Of a stretch of 64,000 bases of DNA, positions 1-12,292 are shown piece by piece; the stretch's first letter is position 1, and each line of letters opens with the position of its first letter. The notes under the pieces were generated by a model, which had not been told where the DNA came from, did no database searches, and saw only the letters and a program-made list of their open reading frames with translations. This stretch comes from Glandiceps talaboti (Eukaryota > Hemichordata > Enteropneusta > Spengelidae): contig NC_135551.1 in the NCBI RefSeq assembly GCF_964340395.1, positions 21,228,503 through 21,292,502 on the forward strand, given 5' to 3'. The translations under genes were made by a program, and so were the position numbers.

Positions 1-99
1 AGGTTTTCTATGGGTTTCAGATATACATATACATGTATAGCCACGGGTAGAAATCTTGATTTCAAATAATTCATTTTCTCATTTTTTCGTTTCAAAGTT

Positions 100-700
100 A
101 AAATGATTCTTAATTTGGCTAAAATATTTCTAAAATTGAAAATTGTTGCACATAAAAAGTTGGGTGAGAAAGTTTTACATGAGGTTGCATGTTTTTGAGA
201 AATGTTCAGATGGCATTGTACTTGTAGACTCAAGGCATTTATTTTGAAGTGATCAGAGTAAATTAAACCATTTTTATCTCACCAGCTCAAAATAAATAAA
301 AAATTTGACAAAAAGTATTGGAAATATACATATTTCTGATCAGACAGTAAAAAATTTCTCAAAAATTTTCAATTTTCAATTTTTTTTTTTGCATATAGAT
401 TCAAAGAATTCATTTTGATGCCAGTTGATTTAATGAAACCATTTTGAAAATTTTTGGTGGGAAAGTAGCACAACTGATAAGGTTGCAAGTTTCTGAAGAA
501 ATCTCTGAACATTTTCAGATAAAATTGTACACATATACATTCAAAGCATTTATTTTGATGTGAGCTGATGTAATGAAACCATTTTCATCTCACCAGCCCA
601 AAATAAATAACAGATTTGACAAAAAGTATCGGAAACACACAAATTTCTGCTCAGACAGATTTGGCAGCAGAGTAACACAACTGATAGGGTTAATAAAGTA
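100..700. repeat. degenerate ~300 bp tandem duplication
   Basis: Two diverged copies of a roughly 300 bp unit lie head to tail. The text around 161-347 (a GGTGAGAAAG-type start, then CTCAAGGCATTTATTTTGA, then TTTGACAAAAAGTAT) recurs at 456-655 in the same order. A third partial copy of the CAAAG-ATTCATTTTGATG segment sits at 400-450. Substitutions and small gaps are spread throughout, so the duplication is old. The 66-codon frame at 573-773 lies inside it and shows no coding character. Confidence 0.6.
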
Positions 701-1719
701 TTTGTTTAGAATTACAGTAAGGGTAATTGAGTGGACAAATAAGGTTGACAGTAAACTATGGCCTGCTGAGTGATTTATTATCAGTTGTATCTTCTAAAAC
801 AACATATCACAGATACTATCTAGCGATTGATACTTTGAAAGGTTACAGTTCTACAGAGCAAATTTGAAAATAGCACTCGAGCTAACAGCATTGATCGCAA
901 TCGATTACTAGTCTGTTGCTAATGTAAATTTTTAAATGTCACAAATAATCAGTACAATAGGGACAATTTCTTTGACGACAGACTACAAAAAAAGTGTTGG
1001 TTCACGGCACAATAGATGTAAAAACACATAAACTGAATACTTCATGTATTGATTGCGTGATTGATGTTTGTGATATGAATTCGAACGTTCTGTTTTACAA
1101 TTTTCTCAAAAATAAACATATTGGAAATTCAGAGATGGTTTTTGCATTTAACTTCACCTTTGTGCCAAGTTTGCATTTACCTGTATGCACATAAAATTTA
1201 GAAAGGTGAAGCAGAGGTAACTCTACAATGCAGTAACTTTGTTGATAGGAGAATGTATGCATATATGCAAATGATATGTAAATATCAATATGCAAATATG
1301 CTTATTGGATGACCCTTGAAGTTTTTCTTCATAATTTGCGAAAGTCTCAGGTCAGAAACTTTTATAAAGTCTTTTTTTTTTCTCAGTTTTCTCTGAATAT
1401 GCCAAATCCATCATAATGTGACTAATTCGCTCAGGGACTGATTTGATTCATTATATGTAATATTTCAAATTGCCAATACCATAAATAGAATGTGCAAATT
1501 TGTACAATATACTGCAGGGAAAAATTGCTTACTAGAAGTTAGAGTGCGTTTAGTTCGTTTACGGAGGTCACAAACACATTCAAGAAATTGATGAAGAGCA
1601 TTAATCGTGACAGAATATACCTTGCTGGCAGATTACTAAGGCATGGTAAAAGGAGTTGATCACAGACTGTAAATGTCACGTATTTCTCTTTCTGTACGAG
1701 ACATGTTGAAAAATGATGG
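701..1719. other. AT-rich stretch, nothing recognised
   Basis: Only short open frames of 66 codons occur, on both strands and overlapping each other. No repeat, splice-flanked frame or RNA gene was recognised. Confidence 0.5.
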
Positions 1720-2265
1720 AGATTTGAATTTTTGACACTTTATGTAATCAGGGTCACTTTTTTGACAGAATTTTGATCTGATTTAACAACTAACAACTTC
1801 TTCTGTGACTTCCCTCTAAAAGTGAATTGAAAACTAACAAAAATTTGTGAAAAACATTAATTTGTGTTCAAAAAAACTTTTAATTGGAAAATCAGCAAAA
1901 CTATAGAGGTTTGACCATTGACAATGACATTTTATGTAATCATGGCCATTTGTGATTGAAGTTGATCTGAATTTGTAACTAATGTTTTTTTCTGTAGTTT
2001 CATTCCAATTTTAAACTTTAAAACTATTAAAATTCATTAAAAACATCTGCATTTTGGTAGAAAAATCAGCAAAAATTAAAATGGAGATTTGATTTCTGAT
2101 GATTTTATTACAATGTAGCATTTTTTGACAAAATTTTGATATAATTCACATCTAATGACATTTTCTGTCATTGCAATCTAAATTTGAACTGAAAACGACC
2201 CAAAATTTATGAAAATATAGAAATTTGTGATCAAATAATTTTGGAAAATTGAAAATTTAGCTCTA
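1720..2265. repeat. degenerate ~180 bp tandem repeat, 3 copies
   Basis: Three units begin near 1720, 1906 and 2083, each with a GAG(A/G)TTTGA-type start. Each continues with an ATTTTGAT-type segment about 60 bp in and an AAAATT(T/C)(A/G)T-type segment about 120 bp in. The period is 177-186 bp. Divergence is high. Confidence 0.55.
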
Positions 2266-3367
2266 AAATGCTATTTCTACGGTGGATAAAGTTATTAATT
2301 TGCGATCGATCTACATTGTAATACAAAGCTAACACTAGCAGTAATAACAATGATAATAGTGATAACAATTTCTTATCAGCTTTTCACTCATCAGTTTCAA
2401 TTGCTCTTTATTTAATACTCAAAATCAAAATGAAAGATTAAATAAATTCATATCCGTCATAAGAAAACTAGCATCATCATACACATTCAGTTACCCTAAG
2501 CCTAAGACTTGTAAATGATTCATGGTGATTAATTTAATGTTTCATTTTCTTTTCTCCCCACAAGACATATGCAAAACTGTTATTGTCATGCAAATTAGTG
2601 GTAATCCTACAAACCACAAGATAAGGCAGATTATATGAATCAGTATTAAAAATTGATCACAAGATGGAAATATTTTGGATGCTAAATATCCTTTTGATCT
2701 GAAAAAATATAAAATTAACAATTGAGTTAAAATTGGCCAAAAATGCTCAAAAAATGAAAGTAAGTTGATCTAAATTATGATGAGGCCATGAGGTCCAGGT
2801 ACTTACAAATGTATATTCTTGGTGATGTAAACATATAGAAATGTATAAAAACAAACTTTTTCTTGACTTATATAATTTTGCGGAAACTAAAACCTACCAA
2901 TAACTTAAAAGTATTACTAAACACTAGAATTTGGTAGTTGTAGTGTCGGGGTGGGGTGTCAACAGGAAATATACGATGTACTAAAGACAAACACAGTATT
3001 ATGATAAAAAACAAAAATTTGCCTACAGCAACCAGGATAAGCTAGGTAAGCTTCTTACAATGTCCGATGCACTAACAAACATAAAATATTCAAAAGTCTT
3101 CAGAGAAACTTGATACTTTTTCTATGCTAGCTTTTCTGCGTCAGACTCAGAGTACATGAAAATATGACGACAATGGGATATTAAGAATGGATATTGTGGT
3201 GTACAGAATGTATTATTAAACAGTTCAAGAAAAAAGAGTCCATGAATGGAATGATAAATGATTTGTAGATGTATAGTATGCATTCTAAACTTTTGAAGAA
3301 GGGGGAGGAGGGGGTAGGAAATCACGTAGGCACCAAAATGTAATAATAACATGGCTGATAATGTTCG
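2266..3367. other. AT-rich stretch, nothing recognised
   Basis: No gene, RNA or clear repeat was found. A 76-codon minus frame at 3122-3352 has no supporting feature. Confidence 0.5.
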
Positions 3368-3600
3368 AACAAGTCTTCGTTGTCAACATACACCCCACCA
3401 TTTCAGCTTAGTAATTCATATTTTGAATTTCATAGGTCAAATATGGCCGCCGATTGGTCATTACTGCGAAGATCATGAAATAAAGCAATGTGAATCTGTG
3501 GACTACTGTAATAAAGTTTGGAATAAAGTATACACCAGATTGAAATTCCTACATCACAAACCAAAATACATTTTAACACCAAGAAGTTGTTGGCTTGAGC
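3368..3600 (+). repeat. dispersed repeat, family R1 copy A
   Basis: This segment matches 5022-5235 in the same orientation. Both begin with AACAAGTCTTCGT, have a CCCCA(C/T)CATTTCA block 25-30 bp later, a CAAATATGG block, and an ATCATGAA block followed by AATAAAG. The 99-codon frame at 3351-3650 overlaps it. That frame is not kept open in the second copy, so it is not evidence of a gene. Confidence 0.55.
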
Positions 3601-3929
3601 CCTACCACTATGACATGACAATACACGCTACTTTTGGTACGCAAGCTTAAACTTATGAAGAAACAGATATCTGCAAAAAAAAAGCTGATCAGGTTTGCAT
3701 TAAATTTAAACGAACAAACTAATACATGCATGTATATTCTGCACATGTCAAAAACTAATATGGCTTTCTAACTGAATAACATTAACAAGTTGAACAACTA
3801 GCATTAAACCCTGTTTGTACTGAATGACAGTGCCCAGTTATCTTTCTAATCATTTCAGTCTAACTATACAGCAACTATGGTTCAGTTGTAATAAAATATA
3901 TTACTTTTAATACGTTAAATTGTGTCTTG

Positions 3930-4252
3930 AAAATAAACTCTACAAACTTTTGCTGCTGCTTTGTTCAACTAAACTCCAACCCATTCTCAGTTAAAATCAA
4001 GAAAAAAAATCAGGAAGTCACCATACAAATTTTTGAAATAGAAGTCAAAATTATATCAAAATTGAACCATTGTAGAATCCAATATGGCCGCCAAATACTG
4101 TTTTATCGCTATGGAAAAATAAAGACAGACAATTTCCAATTACTTCAGTCTATTACTTCAAAAGGATCTGAATCAACCTTTTATATGACAAAGTTCGAAG
4201 GGATTTGAAGCACTGATTTTCAGTAAAATTCATCCCAGAGGTGCATTCCACC
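3930..4252 (+). repeat. dispersed repeat, family R2 copy A
   Basis: This roughly 320 bp segment is matched by 61430-61796 in the opposite orientation. Shared blocks in order are GCTG(C/T)TG-TTTTGTTCAA, ACTCCAACC, TTCTCAGTTAAAA, TTTTGAAATAGA, AGAATCCAATATGG and, at the end, GAGGTGCATTC(C/T)ACC. By eye the first half is roughly three-quarters identical. Both copies carry a short frame starting Phe-Cys-Cys-Cys-Phe-Val-Gln and ending Arg-Ile-Gln-Tyr-Gly-Arg. Many differences between them change the amino acid, so shared ancestry as a transposable element is the simpler reading. Confidence 0.65.
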
Positions 4253-4499
4253 CTAATTAGATTTTTTATTTTTAGCAGAGAAATACCTGTATCACGACAG
4301 TTGTTTGAGATAGTCGAAATCTTCATGCACTTACCATGTATTCCATTAACCAATGATCAATTTAGTTCCATTTCAGGATACAGCACAGATGTAAAAACCA
4401 ACCACAATGTTATTGACAATTGAACATTACACAGGCCTTCTTAACATCATCGTCTGACATTTGTACATTAAAAACAGCAATATTGAAGTAATGGCTTAT

Positions 4500-5935
4500 C
4501 AGCAGATACAATCTATACATGACATACATGTCAAAAAATTGAACGCTGAAGAAATGACATGACAAATATTTCCGCCTGAAATTACAGTCAGAATTTACTG
4601 GCAAAATTAGCTATGCCCTCCGGTAGATTTGATATATGTCAAACTTAAAGTTCAAAAAAATGATATGAATACAATTTCTATCTTGAATCACGGGAATAAA
4701 ATGTTTCTGAATCTGTCACGATTCCTGTTAGGTTATTATACACATGATGTGAATGTCAAAATTGAAGAATAGAGGAATGATATAAAAATACTTCCTACGT
4801 AGAACAGTAAATTAAAATTGTGGATGAAAATACCTTTGACTGCTAGCTGTAGGTACATGTAACATGAATGTCAAAATTAAAGAACAGAGACAAAACACTT
4901 TCTATATAACAAAATATTTCCAACATGTTCAAGAAGTAGAATTTTGTAAGACCTACACGACATAAAATCATTAAAGAAAGGAGAAATGCAGTAAAAACAT
5001 TTTATACATTGAAATAGAGATAACAAGTCTTCGTCGCGCACATATGCCCCATCATTTCAAGTTATTAATTCACAATTTTAATTTTTTGACAAATATGGTA
5101 GCCATTTACGTGATTCAGTTGAACAATCATGAAGGCCAAAAATAAAGTGATGTATATATTGAACTACAGTATATGACATTTGTGCCAAGTTTGGTTGAAA
5201 TCACCATGTGTCACAATGTTCAACACTGAGGGCACTATGGTGCACATCCCTGCATTATATGATGTTTTACTAGATCCTACGTACCACATGTTGGTAACTG
5301 ACCTAATAACTCAGTTTTTAAGTCATCTTGTATGAAGTAAAATGGGGGAAAAATGGCTTTGCCTGGTGGGGATTAAAAATATCTCCGAGTTCAGGACAAA
5401 GAATTTCATAGAAAGACAGAACAGATCTAACATCTAAACCAAAAAATGGAGAAATGGCATAAAAAAAATTTCTGAAGAAATTTCTGATGACAAAAACATA
5501 TGTACCTCAACATGTTCAAGATATAGTATCAACAAATGACATAACATCTGGACAAATGATTGAAGAAATGGCGTAAAAAATAAATTTTTACATTAAAAAA
5601 TTAGACAGAATTGCTGCCAACATGTGTTCAGGACACAGAATGTCATAGAATCTACATCAGTACATGTGACACAACATCTAATATTGAAACCAAAAAAGTA
5701 GAAGTGGCAGAACAACACTTTTACATTGAAAATCGGGACAAAAATGCTGCCAACATGTTCAGTACGTACAATTTCACAGAATCTACAAACAACATAACTA
5801 TTACACATCTAAACCGTAGACGTTGGTGGAGATTCTATGTCTAAACCAAAGAATGAAGAAATGGCGTCATGGAAAACATTTTTAACAATTGAAAATAGGG
5901 ACAAAAATATCTCCAACCCTTTCACACTTCCATCA
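4500..5935. repeat. long degenerate tandem array, period roughly 100-140 bp
   Basis: The same loosely conserved phrase recurs many times: a GATGTGAATGTCAAAATTGAAG-like part, a GAAGAAATGGCGT-like part, then TTT(A/T)ACATTGAAAAT and GCTGCCAACATGTTCA. Clear occurrences are near 4525, 4750, 4860, 4985, 5405, 5470, 5555, 5690, 5745, 5850 and 5905. Units near 5600-5790 are the most alike. The R1 repeat copy at 5022-5235 interrupts the array. Confidence 0.55.
5022..5235 (+). repeat. dispersed repeat, family R1 copy B
   Basis: This is the same-orientation relative of 3368-3600. It lies inside the degenerate array and is flanked on both sides by array-like units, which suggests insertion into an older array. 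The 3' part contains a GTGCCAAGTTTGGTTGAAAT phrase typical of invertebrate dispersed repeats. Confidence 0.5.
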
Positions 5936-6968
5936 TGTTCATGAAAGTTGGTTATCAAAAGACATCTATTTGGCCATACAGCCATTACACTGATGGAAAT
6001 CACTACCTACTCTTATGCATGTATGTCTGTGTACAACTCAATACCGCTGTAACGTCTGTGTACAACTCAATACTGCAGTACATAGTTTAATTGACATCTG
6101 ACATATTGCTATCATACTCCAGTATTTCTTCTTTTCAAAAGTGCATTGTTACATCATCTGCTCAATTTCCCAATGTCAGTTTCTATCCATAGCATTTTCC
6201 GACATCTAATTTCCCATATTTCCCTATACATCAAAACATAAAAGGATGCAGCCTGATCTCATATTGTAGTGAAAACTGACTTTCTGTGAAGCAGGTCTTT
6301 TCTTCCGTATCCCTGTCAGTTTCCGATATTTTCATGTGTTGCTTGAATGATAGAAGACAGTATATTTAACCGGAGATAATTTCCTATGCAGTAAAGTTAC
6401 ATCACTTTTTTAAATTATTCATATTTCTTTGTTGTTCAAACAACACTGAGGAGATGCCATCACACACAGAAACCACTGACGTAGAGAGGTCCTTCCTATC
6501 TCACCATGGAGGTAGAAAGGTCCTTCCTATCCCTATGCAGAAACCAAGCTAAAGAACAGTCTATTCATACCTTATAGAAAGTTTTGTCACCTTGCATGGA
6601 TGCCATGAACCAATCTGATTGACATCTGATGTGGTGAACACAGCTCAATTTCTAACTTTATCTCCATTTCCTTCCTTCATTTTCATTTCTTTTGAATTTA
6701 GTTTTTCCGTAAGTGAGAACTTTCTTAAAATGTCTGTAGTGTCACAGTGTTTTTATTTATCATGGAATAAAAGACATTGCATTTAAATTCCTCAAGTTCA
6801 AAAGGCAACTCAGTTGACTTCTTTCAAATCATTGTTGAAACTATTGGAAAGTATAAATAGAAGGATATAAATTGACATACTGACTCTCCTCAAACCTCCA
6901 CTACTTAGTAATATGTCAACACTACTTTAGCACCTTACCAGTAACTCTGCAAAATCTTAATTTTCATT
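5936..6968. other. mostly unremarkable; two short duplications
   Basis: A CTGTGTACAACTCAATAC phrase is tandemly duplicated at about 6026-6080. A GAGGTCCTTCCTATC-type phrase is duplicated at about 6484-6530. No gene was recognised. Confidence 0.5.
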
Positions 6969-6978
6969 TTCATGTATG

Positions 6979-7012
<34 letters not shown>

Positions 7013-7127
7013 TGTATGTATTATGTACGTATGTACGTACGTACGTACGTATGTACGTATGTATGTGGGTGTGTGTGTGGGTCTACCTGTTTGTCTGTCT
7101 GGTGTGTCTGGTGTCTGTGTTTGTCTG

Positions 7128-7163
<36 letters not shown>

Positions 7164-7298
7164 TGTATGTATGTATGTATGTATGTATGTCTGCATGCAT
7201 GCATGCATATGTATATGTGTGTGTACATATGTATGTATGTATGTACATGTATGTCTGTCTGTCTGTCTGTCTGCATGCATGCATATGTATATGTGTAC

Positions 7299-7329
<31 letters not shown>

Positions 7330-7460
7330 TGTATGTATGTATGTATGTATGTATGTGTGTGTGTACGTATGTATGTATGTATGTATGTATGTATGTATGT
7401 ATGTATGTATGTATGTATGTATTTATGTATGCATACGTACATGTATATGTGTGGGCCAGT
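6969..7460. repeat. compound (ATGT)n microsatellite, ~490 bp
   Basis: Long runs of the tetranucleotide TATG/ATGT are mixed with blocks of GTAC (7027-7057), GTCT (7252-7273), GCAT (7192-7207 and 7273-7284) and GT. The frames of 127-200 codons here on both strands translate only to His-Thr-Tyr-Ile or Cys-Met-Tyr-Val runs. Confidence 0.97.
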
Positions 7461-8394
7461 ATACAAATGTTTGATTCAGTAGTGAATTGCCTAGTATTCT
7501 CTCCACTTTTAACTTTCAAAACATGAGAGTACTGCAAAAAATTATACTTTGTATTTCACTTCTTAGCACTGCTATGACTACCTACACCACAAGCAAATTT
7601 TGGACAGTGACGGTATCTCAAAGTTTCACTGAATGTCATTTCATGCCAAGTATTCTGAGCTGAGATTTCTTATTGACCAAATCAATGTTATTTTTCTATG
7701 ACACAGTGCAAGCTATCTGTACTATCTATTTGTACAACTGCATCTGTTCACTTATTGCAATCATCTCCAGTACTCGCGCATGAAATGAGAAAAACGGTGT
7801 TGTCATGGCAACATCATGGGGTTGGGTTTTTTTTTATAGAGACTAAAAATAACTGACATCTTGCTGTGTTCTTAGTCCTTTTTCAGGTCCCTTTAATACC
7901 ATGTGAAGAAGTGAAAAGCAGGTAAATTTCATCAAATTTCTGTTTCGCAACAACTGAGCAAAATAAACGCAATCTACAACACAAATTTGACATCTCCAGC
8001 AGGGTTTGATGCAAAGCAAATACACAAAATATTGACAGGTTTTTTTTTTTATCTTTTTGATGAAAACTGAGTAAATGTTGATGAACGATTTCTTTGGACA
8101 AGATTTTAAATAAAACCTTTAATAAAATAAACAAACAGTGTAGTTAATACTGTTTTGAAAAGTGTACATTTGATACAATTGTAGGTATCTCTCTGTCTCA
8201 CTCTCTGTAGACCAATTTCTCTAAAGTACATATTGACGTGTGCAACTCCATCTAGCTACTATTACACAATGCCAGAAAGCTGCAATGTATAAGAGGTTCT
8301 AGGAGTTCCAGTGATCTTGTCACTACAGCTGCGAGTTATATAAACGTGGCAGTCGCTACAGAAAGACGTTGGTTCTATATCTGTTCTTACATGT
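7461..8394. other. unremarkable stretch with one X-box match
   Basis: The sequence is AT-rich and has no supported gene. The only notable site is the X-box-type palindrome at 7799-7812. Minus-strand frames of 60-83 codons at 7843-8134 overlap each other and are not supported. Confidence 0.5.
7799..7812. promoter_or_regulatory. RFX X-box consensus match
   Basis: GTTGTCATGGCAAC fits the RFX X-box consensus GTHNYYATRRNAAC exactly and is palindromic in its half-sites. RFX factors bind such sites in promoters of ciliary and other genes. No promoter is visible nearby, so function is not shown. Confidence 0.35.
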
Positions 8395-8765
8395 GTACCA
8401 GAGATTACTTGCTGCTCCGGTGCGCGCACATAGTATTGGTATTTTCATTGCAGTGCACTACCGAAAACATTATACCTGCATGCAAATTATATGCAAATGA
8501 GGATGCGATCATTCACTACACATGAAATCACGTGATCGCACTGTATGATTTTTGTAATTTTTATGGAAATTTGCTGCTAAACACATGTAATATTAAGAGA
8601 ACCCCATGACACGTGAGTTCCAGTGTGGATACTTAATGGTATTTCTACTGCACTTTCACTCGCTATGCTTGTGAAAGTACGGGCACAGAGAACACTGCAA
8701 GCACTCATGCAAATATATTCCGATATGCCACACTTGCATGAACATGTCATGGAGATTCTATCATA
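8395..8765 (+). repeat. dispersed repeat, family R3 copy A
   Basis: This ~370 bp segment is matched in the same orientation at 11938-12292. Shared blocks in order are GTACCAG-GATTACTTGC, TATTTTCATT, ACCGAAAACATTATACC, CATGCAAATGAGGA, ACACATGAAATCACGTGAT, GAGTTCCAGTGTGG and GTGAAAGTACGGG. Near the 3' side CTTTCAC at 8653-8659 can pair with GTGAAAG at 8671-8677 as a hairpin. No coding frame is shared. A non-autonomous transposable element is likely, but the class is unknown. Confidence 0.75.
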
Positions 8766-9150
8766 ATATGTATTTGATATTCTAGTCTCTACAGAAAACT
8801 GAGATTTTAATGTATCAACACATTTTATAATGTACATGTACTCCCTACAAAAAGTTGTGTCTTAATTCTGTCTACATATTTCATGTTCTCATGACTGCAC
8901 AAAGCTGCGAGTTTTGTTTTTTTACATTCTCATCTGTACAGAAAGTTTTGAGTTCTGTCAAATTATGCTCAAGGCACTACACAATACATGTCATTATTCT
9001 ATCAACACATTTTAATGTTCTAGTTCGCACCTTAATTCTCACAAATCACAACAGAAAATCATGTGTCAATTTTATCGTGTTTGGTATAAATAATCGTCGC
9101 AACAGAAAGCTGCATTCAAGTGGTGTGAACGTGTGTGTTATATAACTACG
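8766..9150. repeat. degenerate tandem repeat
   Basis: Loose repeats of a phrase like CTACAGAAAGCTGAG followed by TATCAACACATTTTAATGTTCTAGT occur around 8790, 8845, 8900, 8935, 9000 and 9100. Divergence is high and the edges are vague. Confidence 0.4.
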
Positions 9151-9159
9151 GACAGGAAC

Positions 9160-9640
9160 GCCTTCTATTTGTATCTCTGATTCTGCATTTTGTTTTACAT
9201 GAACATCTGATGTTCTAGTAACTTTGCAGAAGAGTGCTTTAGTATCTGCAGATTCTGTGCTCATATTATATGAACATCTGCATGACGCTCTAGTAACTGT
9301 AGAGATGTGCACCTTATATTGCATCTGATGCTGTGCTCATGTTATACGAACATCTAATGATCGATGAGATAGAGAAGTGTGCCTATCACATCTGATTCTA
9401 AATCTGTATTCGTGTTCATACATATATGAACATCTGATGGATTAGAGTGGTGGACCTTACATGCTGTACATTGTATCTAATTCTGTACTCACATCATAAT
9501 GAAGTGTCGGTACAATGTACACCTTACATCATGTCTAATCGTTCATTCACATTATATGAAACATCTGATGTTCTAATAACTACAGAGAGGTGAATCTTAT
9601 ATCGCATCTGATCCTTCAATCACGTTATACGACCTTGTTT
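9160..9640. repeat. degenerate ~85 bp tandem array
   Basis: About five to six units share, in order, CATCTGATTCTGT, a CACATTATATGAACATCTGATG-like segment, TTCTAGTAACT and an AGAG-TG-ACCTTA segment. Unit starts are near 9170, 9240, 9320, 9390, 9475 and 9530. Units differ at many positions. Confidence 0.6.
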
Positions 9641-10183
9641 TGATGTCCTATAGCCTCTACATGTACACCTGTTAAATGCAAGACACATGAATACCAACAT
9701 AGACATGTATACATACAACACTCAGTTGAGTACACAACGTATCGTCTTACTTTCATTGACTTGGACAATCTCTCAAATAAACTCCTACAAAAGAGTTCTA
9801 CATTGGCAGTAACGTTATACTTTAATTCAGTGTACTTAGCCACAAATGTACAAGATTGTTGAAATGAACACAGAAACAGAGAACAAACATGTCTTGCCTG
9901 GCTGGGGGTACCTTCAATTCTTGTGGCAAGTCTCATGGGGATTCACTTCAGTTGTTGTCATGTTATGGTATGTTATATACCTTTAACAAAAGACATTCTT
10001 TAATGTCATTAGCTGTTTTTTTTCAGGTGCGACACCATTGGGAACTGATGGCTCCTTTAGATTAAAATTGACAAAGTTGACCTTTCCTTGACCTTTGTGA
10101 CCTTAGGAAGCAATAAACTGGGACTGGTACAGTCACCTTAGAGAACTTTCAATTTTACAATTTTGGCCAGAAAAATTTCGAAA
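9641..10183. other. no recognised feature
   Basis: A 103-codon minus frame at 9625-9936 is Cys-rich (CCMYTCLCWYSC-like near its 3' part). It has no start context, domain or repeat support, and I do not call it a gene. Confidence 0.45.
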
Positions 10184-10196
10184 ATATTCTGTGTGT

Positions 10197-10268
<72 letters not shown>

Positions 10269-10455
10269 CTATGTACATGTATGTATGTATGTATGTATGT
10301 ATGTATGTATGTATGTATGTACAAGTATGTATGTACAAGTATGTATGTGTGTATGTAATGTAATGTATGTATGTATGTATGTATGTATGTGTGTGTGTAT
10401 GTATGTATGTATGTATGTATGTATGTATGTATGTATGTATGTGTATGCATTTACG
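10184..10455. repeat. (GT)n followed by (ATGT)n microsatellite
   Basis: An almost pure GT run of about 75 bp (10188-10264) is followed by ATGT runs at 10275-10320 and 10367-10445. Frames here encode only His-Thr or Cys-Val runs. Confidence 0.97.
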
Positions 10456-11548
10456 TGTATCATTTAACCCCCATTAAAAAACCCATAACATACACAGTGA
10501 ATGTATCAAAACATATCACTGTGTTTTCCTTCTCTCTAATACCTTAAATTCTTTATTAACCCTCACAAAAGACATGTCGCTGTCACTTGTCTTCCCCAAA
10601 TTACTCTTACTACTATTAGGTACCAATGTTCACACCAATGTCATTCATTTCCCCAAACATGTACTGCAAGGGGCTAAGGTACAAACTTGTTTGCACATGT
10701 CAGTCATATTCCCATATTACACATATATACCACTACTAATGGACACACGGCTACATATGTATCAATCATTTTAACATCCTTACGCCTTTCACAACTGAAA
10801 ACAGTAATTGTAAAAATGACGGTCCGAATCAATGATATGGATGAAATACAGTAATATCTTACAACACATATACATGTCATATAGATTCCTTTCAGCCTCT
10901 CATGTATTTTTATCGATCAAAGCAACTTAGTAGATTTTCCTTCCTTCAAGATATATGTCATTATTGACTTGCTTCTCATTTTCTACCTTCTCGCATCAAT
11001 ACGCAATGTGTTTATTTCACATCAGCTGGTTCGATCAGGATATCTGGTTATTTTGCATCAAGTTCCAGAAATCGACTCACATTATTAGTAGACCAGCATA
11101 TATAGTAATAGTAGTACCTTACATGTGTGCAAGTACTTAGGAGCAATTTTCCCCCTCAAGGCAAAATTTCAAATTACATGCATGGTAATGCCACGCTAAA
11201 ACGATACACTTGTACATGTGTTGAAAGAGACACAATGAGTTTATAAGCTTTTTGTTGCTAGTATGGATTACAAAAAAATGACAAAGTCCTTCAAGTATAA
11301 TGTTAATCTTGATTTATGCTGTCGATAGTTTGTGAAACTTGTCTTCTAGTGTTGTTAGCATAGTTGATGGCATAAATAACATTTCCTTGACTTTATTTAG
11401 TACATGTATACTATATTATGCCATTGAATCATTTGCTCTAGAATACCAGAGTCAATTTCTGCCATTACTTGAGTTATGATTAAAAGTATACTATGACAGT
11501 AGTTATGGTAGAATATGTCATAATCATGATTAGTGATTGGCACCAATT
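10456..11548. other. no recognised feature
   Basis: This AT-rich sequence has frames of 61-66 codons only. Nothing repeat-like or gene-like was seen. Confidence 0.5.
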
Positions 11549-11552
11549 TATG

Positions 11553-11620
<68 letters not shown>

Positions 11621-11662
11621 CCACCACCACCACAAACAACCACCACCACCACCACCACCATC
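11549..11662. repeat. (CAT)n then (CCA)n microsatellite
   Basis: About 24 CAT units (11551-11620) lead into CCA units, interrupted once by an ACAAACAA phrase, up to about 11662. It abuts the truncated SINE-like copy at 11668. Confidence 0.95.
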
Positions 11663-11667
11663 ATCAT

Positions 11668-11872
11668 GGTAGGATAGAGGTTGCAATGTGAATGCTTTAA
11701 TTCTACGTGCTTATAAAGGCTGCAATGCATTGTATACTCCCTAGAGAGTTGAGGAGGTGAAGGGCTGTTGTGCTGCTATAGGTCTGTGCCAGGAGTAATA
11801 ATTATAAAACACTTTGAGCACACAGTGGGAAAGCACTATATAAAAACCAATAGTATTATTATTATTATTATC
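11668..11872 (+). mobile_element. 5'-truncated SINE-like copy
   Basis: This segment aligns with the 3' half of the SINE at 62545-62950. Shared blocks are GG(T/C)AGGA(T/C)AGA, GAATG(T/C)-(T/A)CTTTAAT, TGCTTA-AAAGG, GCAATG(C/G)ATTGTAT(A/G)CTCC, ATA(G/T)ATCTGTGCCAG-AGTA-like text and a CACTTT/ATATAAA end. The tRNA-like head is missing. The 3' end runs into ATT repeats at 11853-11870, as expected for an (ATT)n-tailed SINE. Truncation at the 5' side is usual for LINE-mobilised copies. Confidence 0.7.
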
Positions 11873-11937
11873 ATTTTCATCATCATTGTCATCATTATCA
11901 TCCTTGTCATCATAGCCAGTCATTGCCATCATACAGT

Positions 11938-12292
11938 ATGTACCAGTGATTACTTGCACTGGTATGTGCACATACTAGTGGTATTTTCATTACAGTACAA
12001 TACCGAAAACATTATACCAGCATGCAAATGAGGACGCGACATTTCGCTACACATGAAATCACGTGATTGCGCTGTATGATTTTTATGGAAATTTGCCATT
12101 TCAGATATAAACATATGTAATACTAACAGAACCAAATGCTGAGTGAGTTCCAGTGTGGGTACTCAGGGGGTTCTTGCACTCATGTTTGCAATGTTTTCGC
12201 TACACTCGTGAAAGTACGGGTGCAGACAACATTGCAAGCAACTCCCCATGTACACAACACTTGCACACATTTCATGAGGTTCTGTCATAGAA
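11938..12292 (+). repeat. dispersed repeat, family R3 copy B
   Basis: This is the second copy of the element at 8395-8765, in the same orientation. It lacks about 8 bp before the CATGCAAATGAGGA block and has an extra GCCATTTCAGATATAAAC stretch after the CACGTGAT palindrome. Near the 3' end TTTGCAATGTT can pair with AACATTGCAA about 30 bp later, making a second hairpin that copy A lacks. Confidence 0.75.

Noticed and set aside
6935-7537. Open frames of 127-200 codons on both strands
   Set aside because: They translate the ATGT microsatellite into His-Thr-Tyr-Ile or Cys-Met-Tyr-Val runs. All frames are open because the repeat lacks stops.
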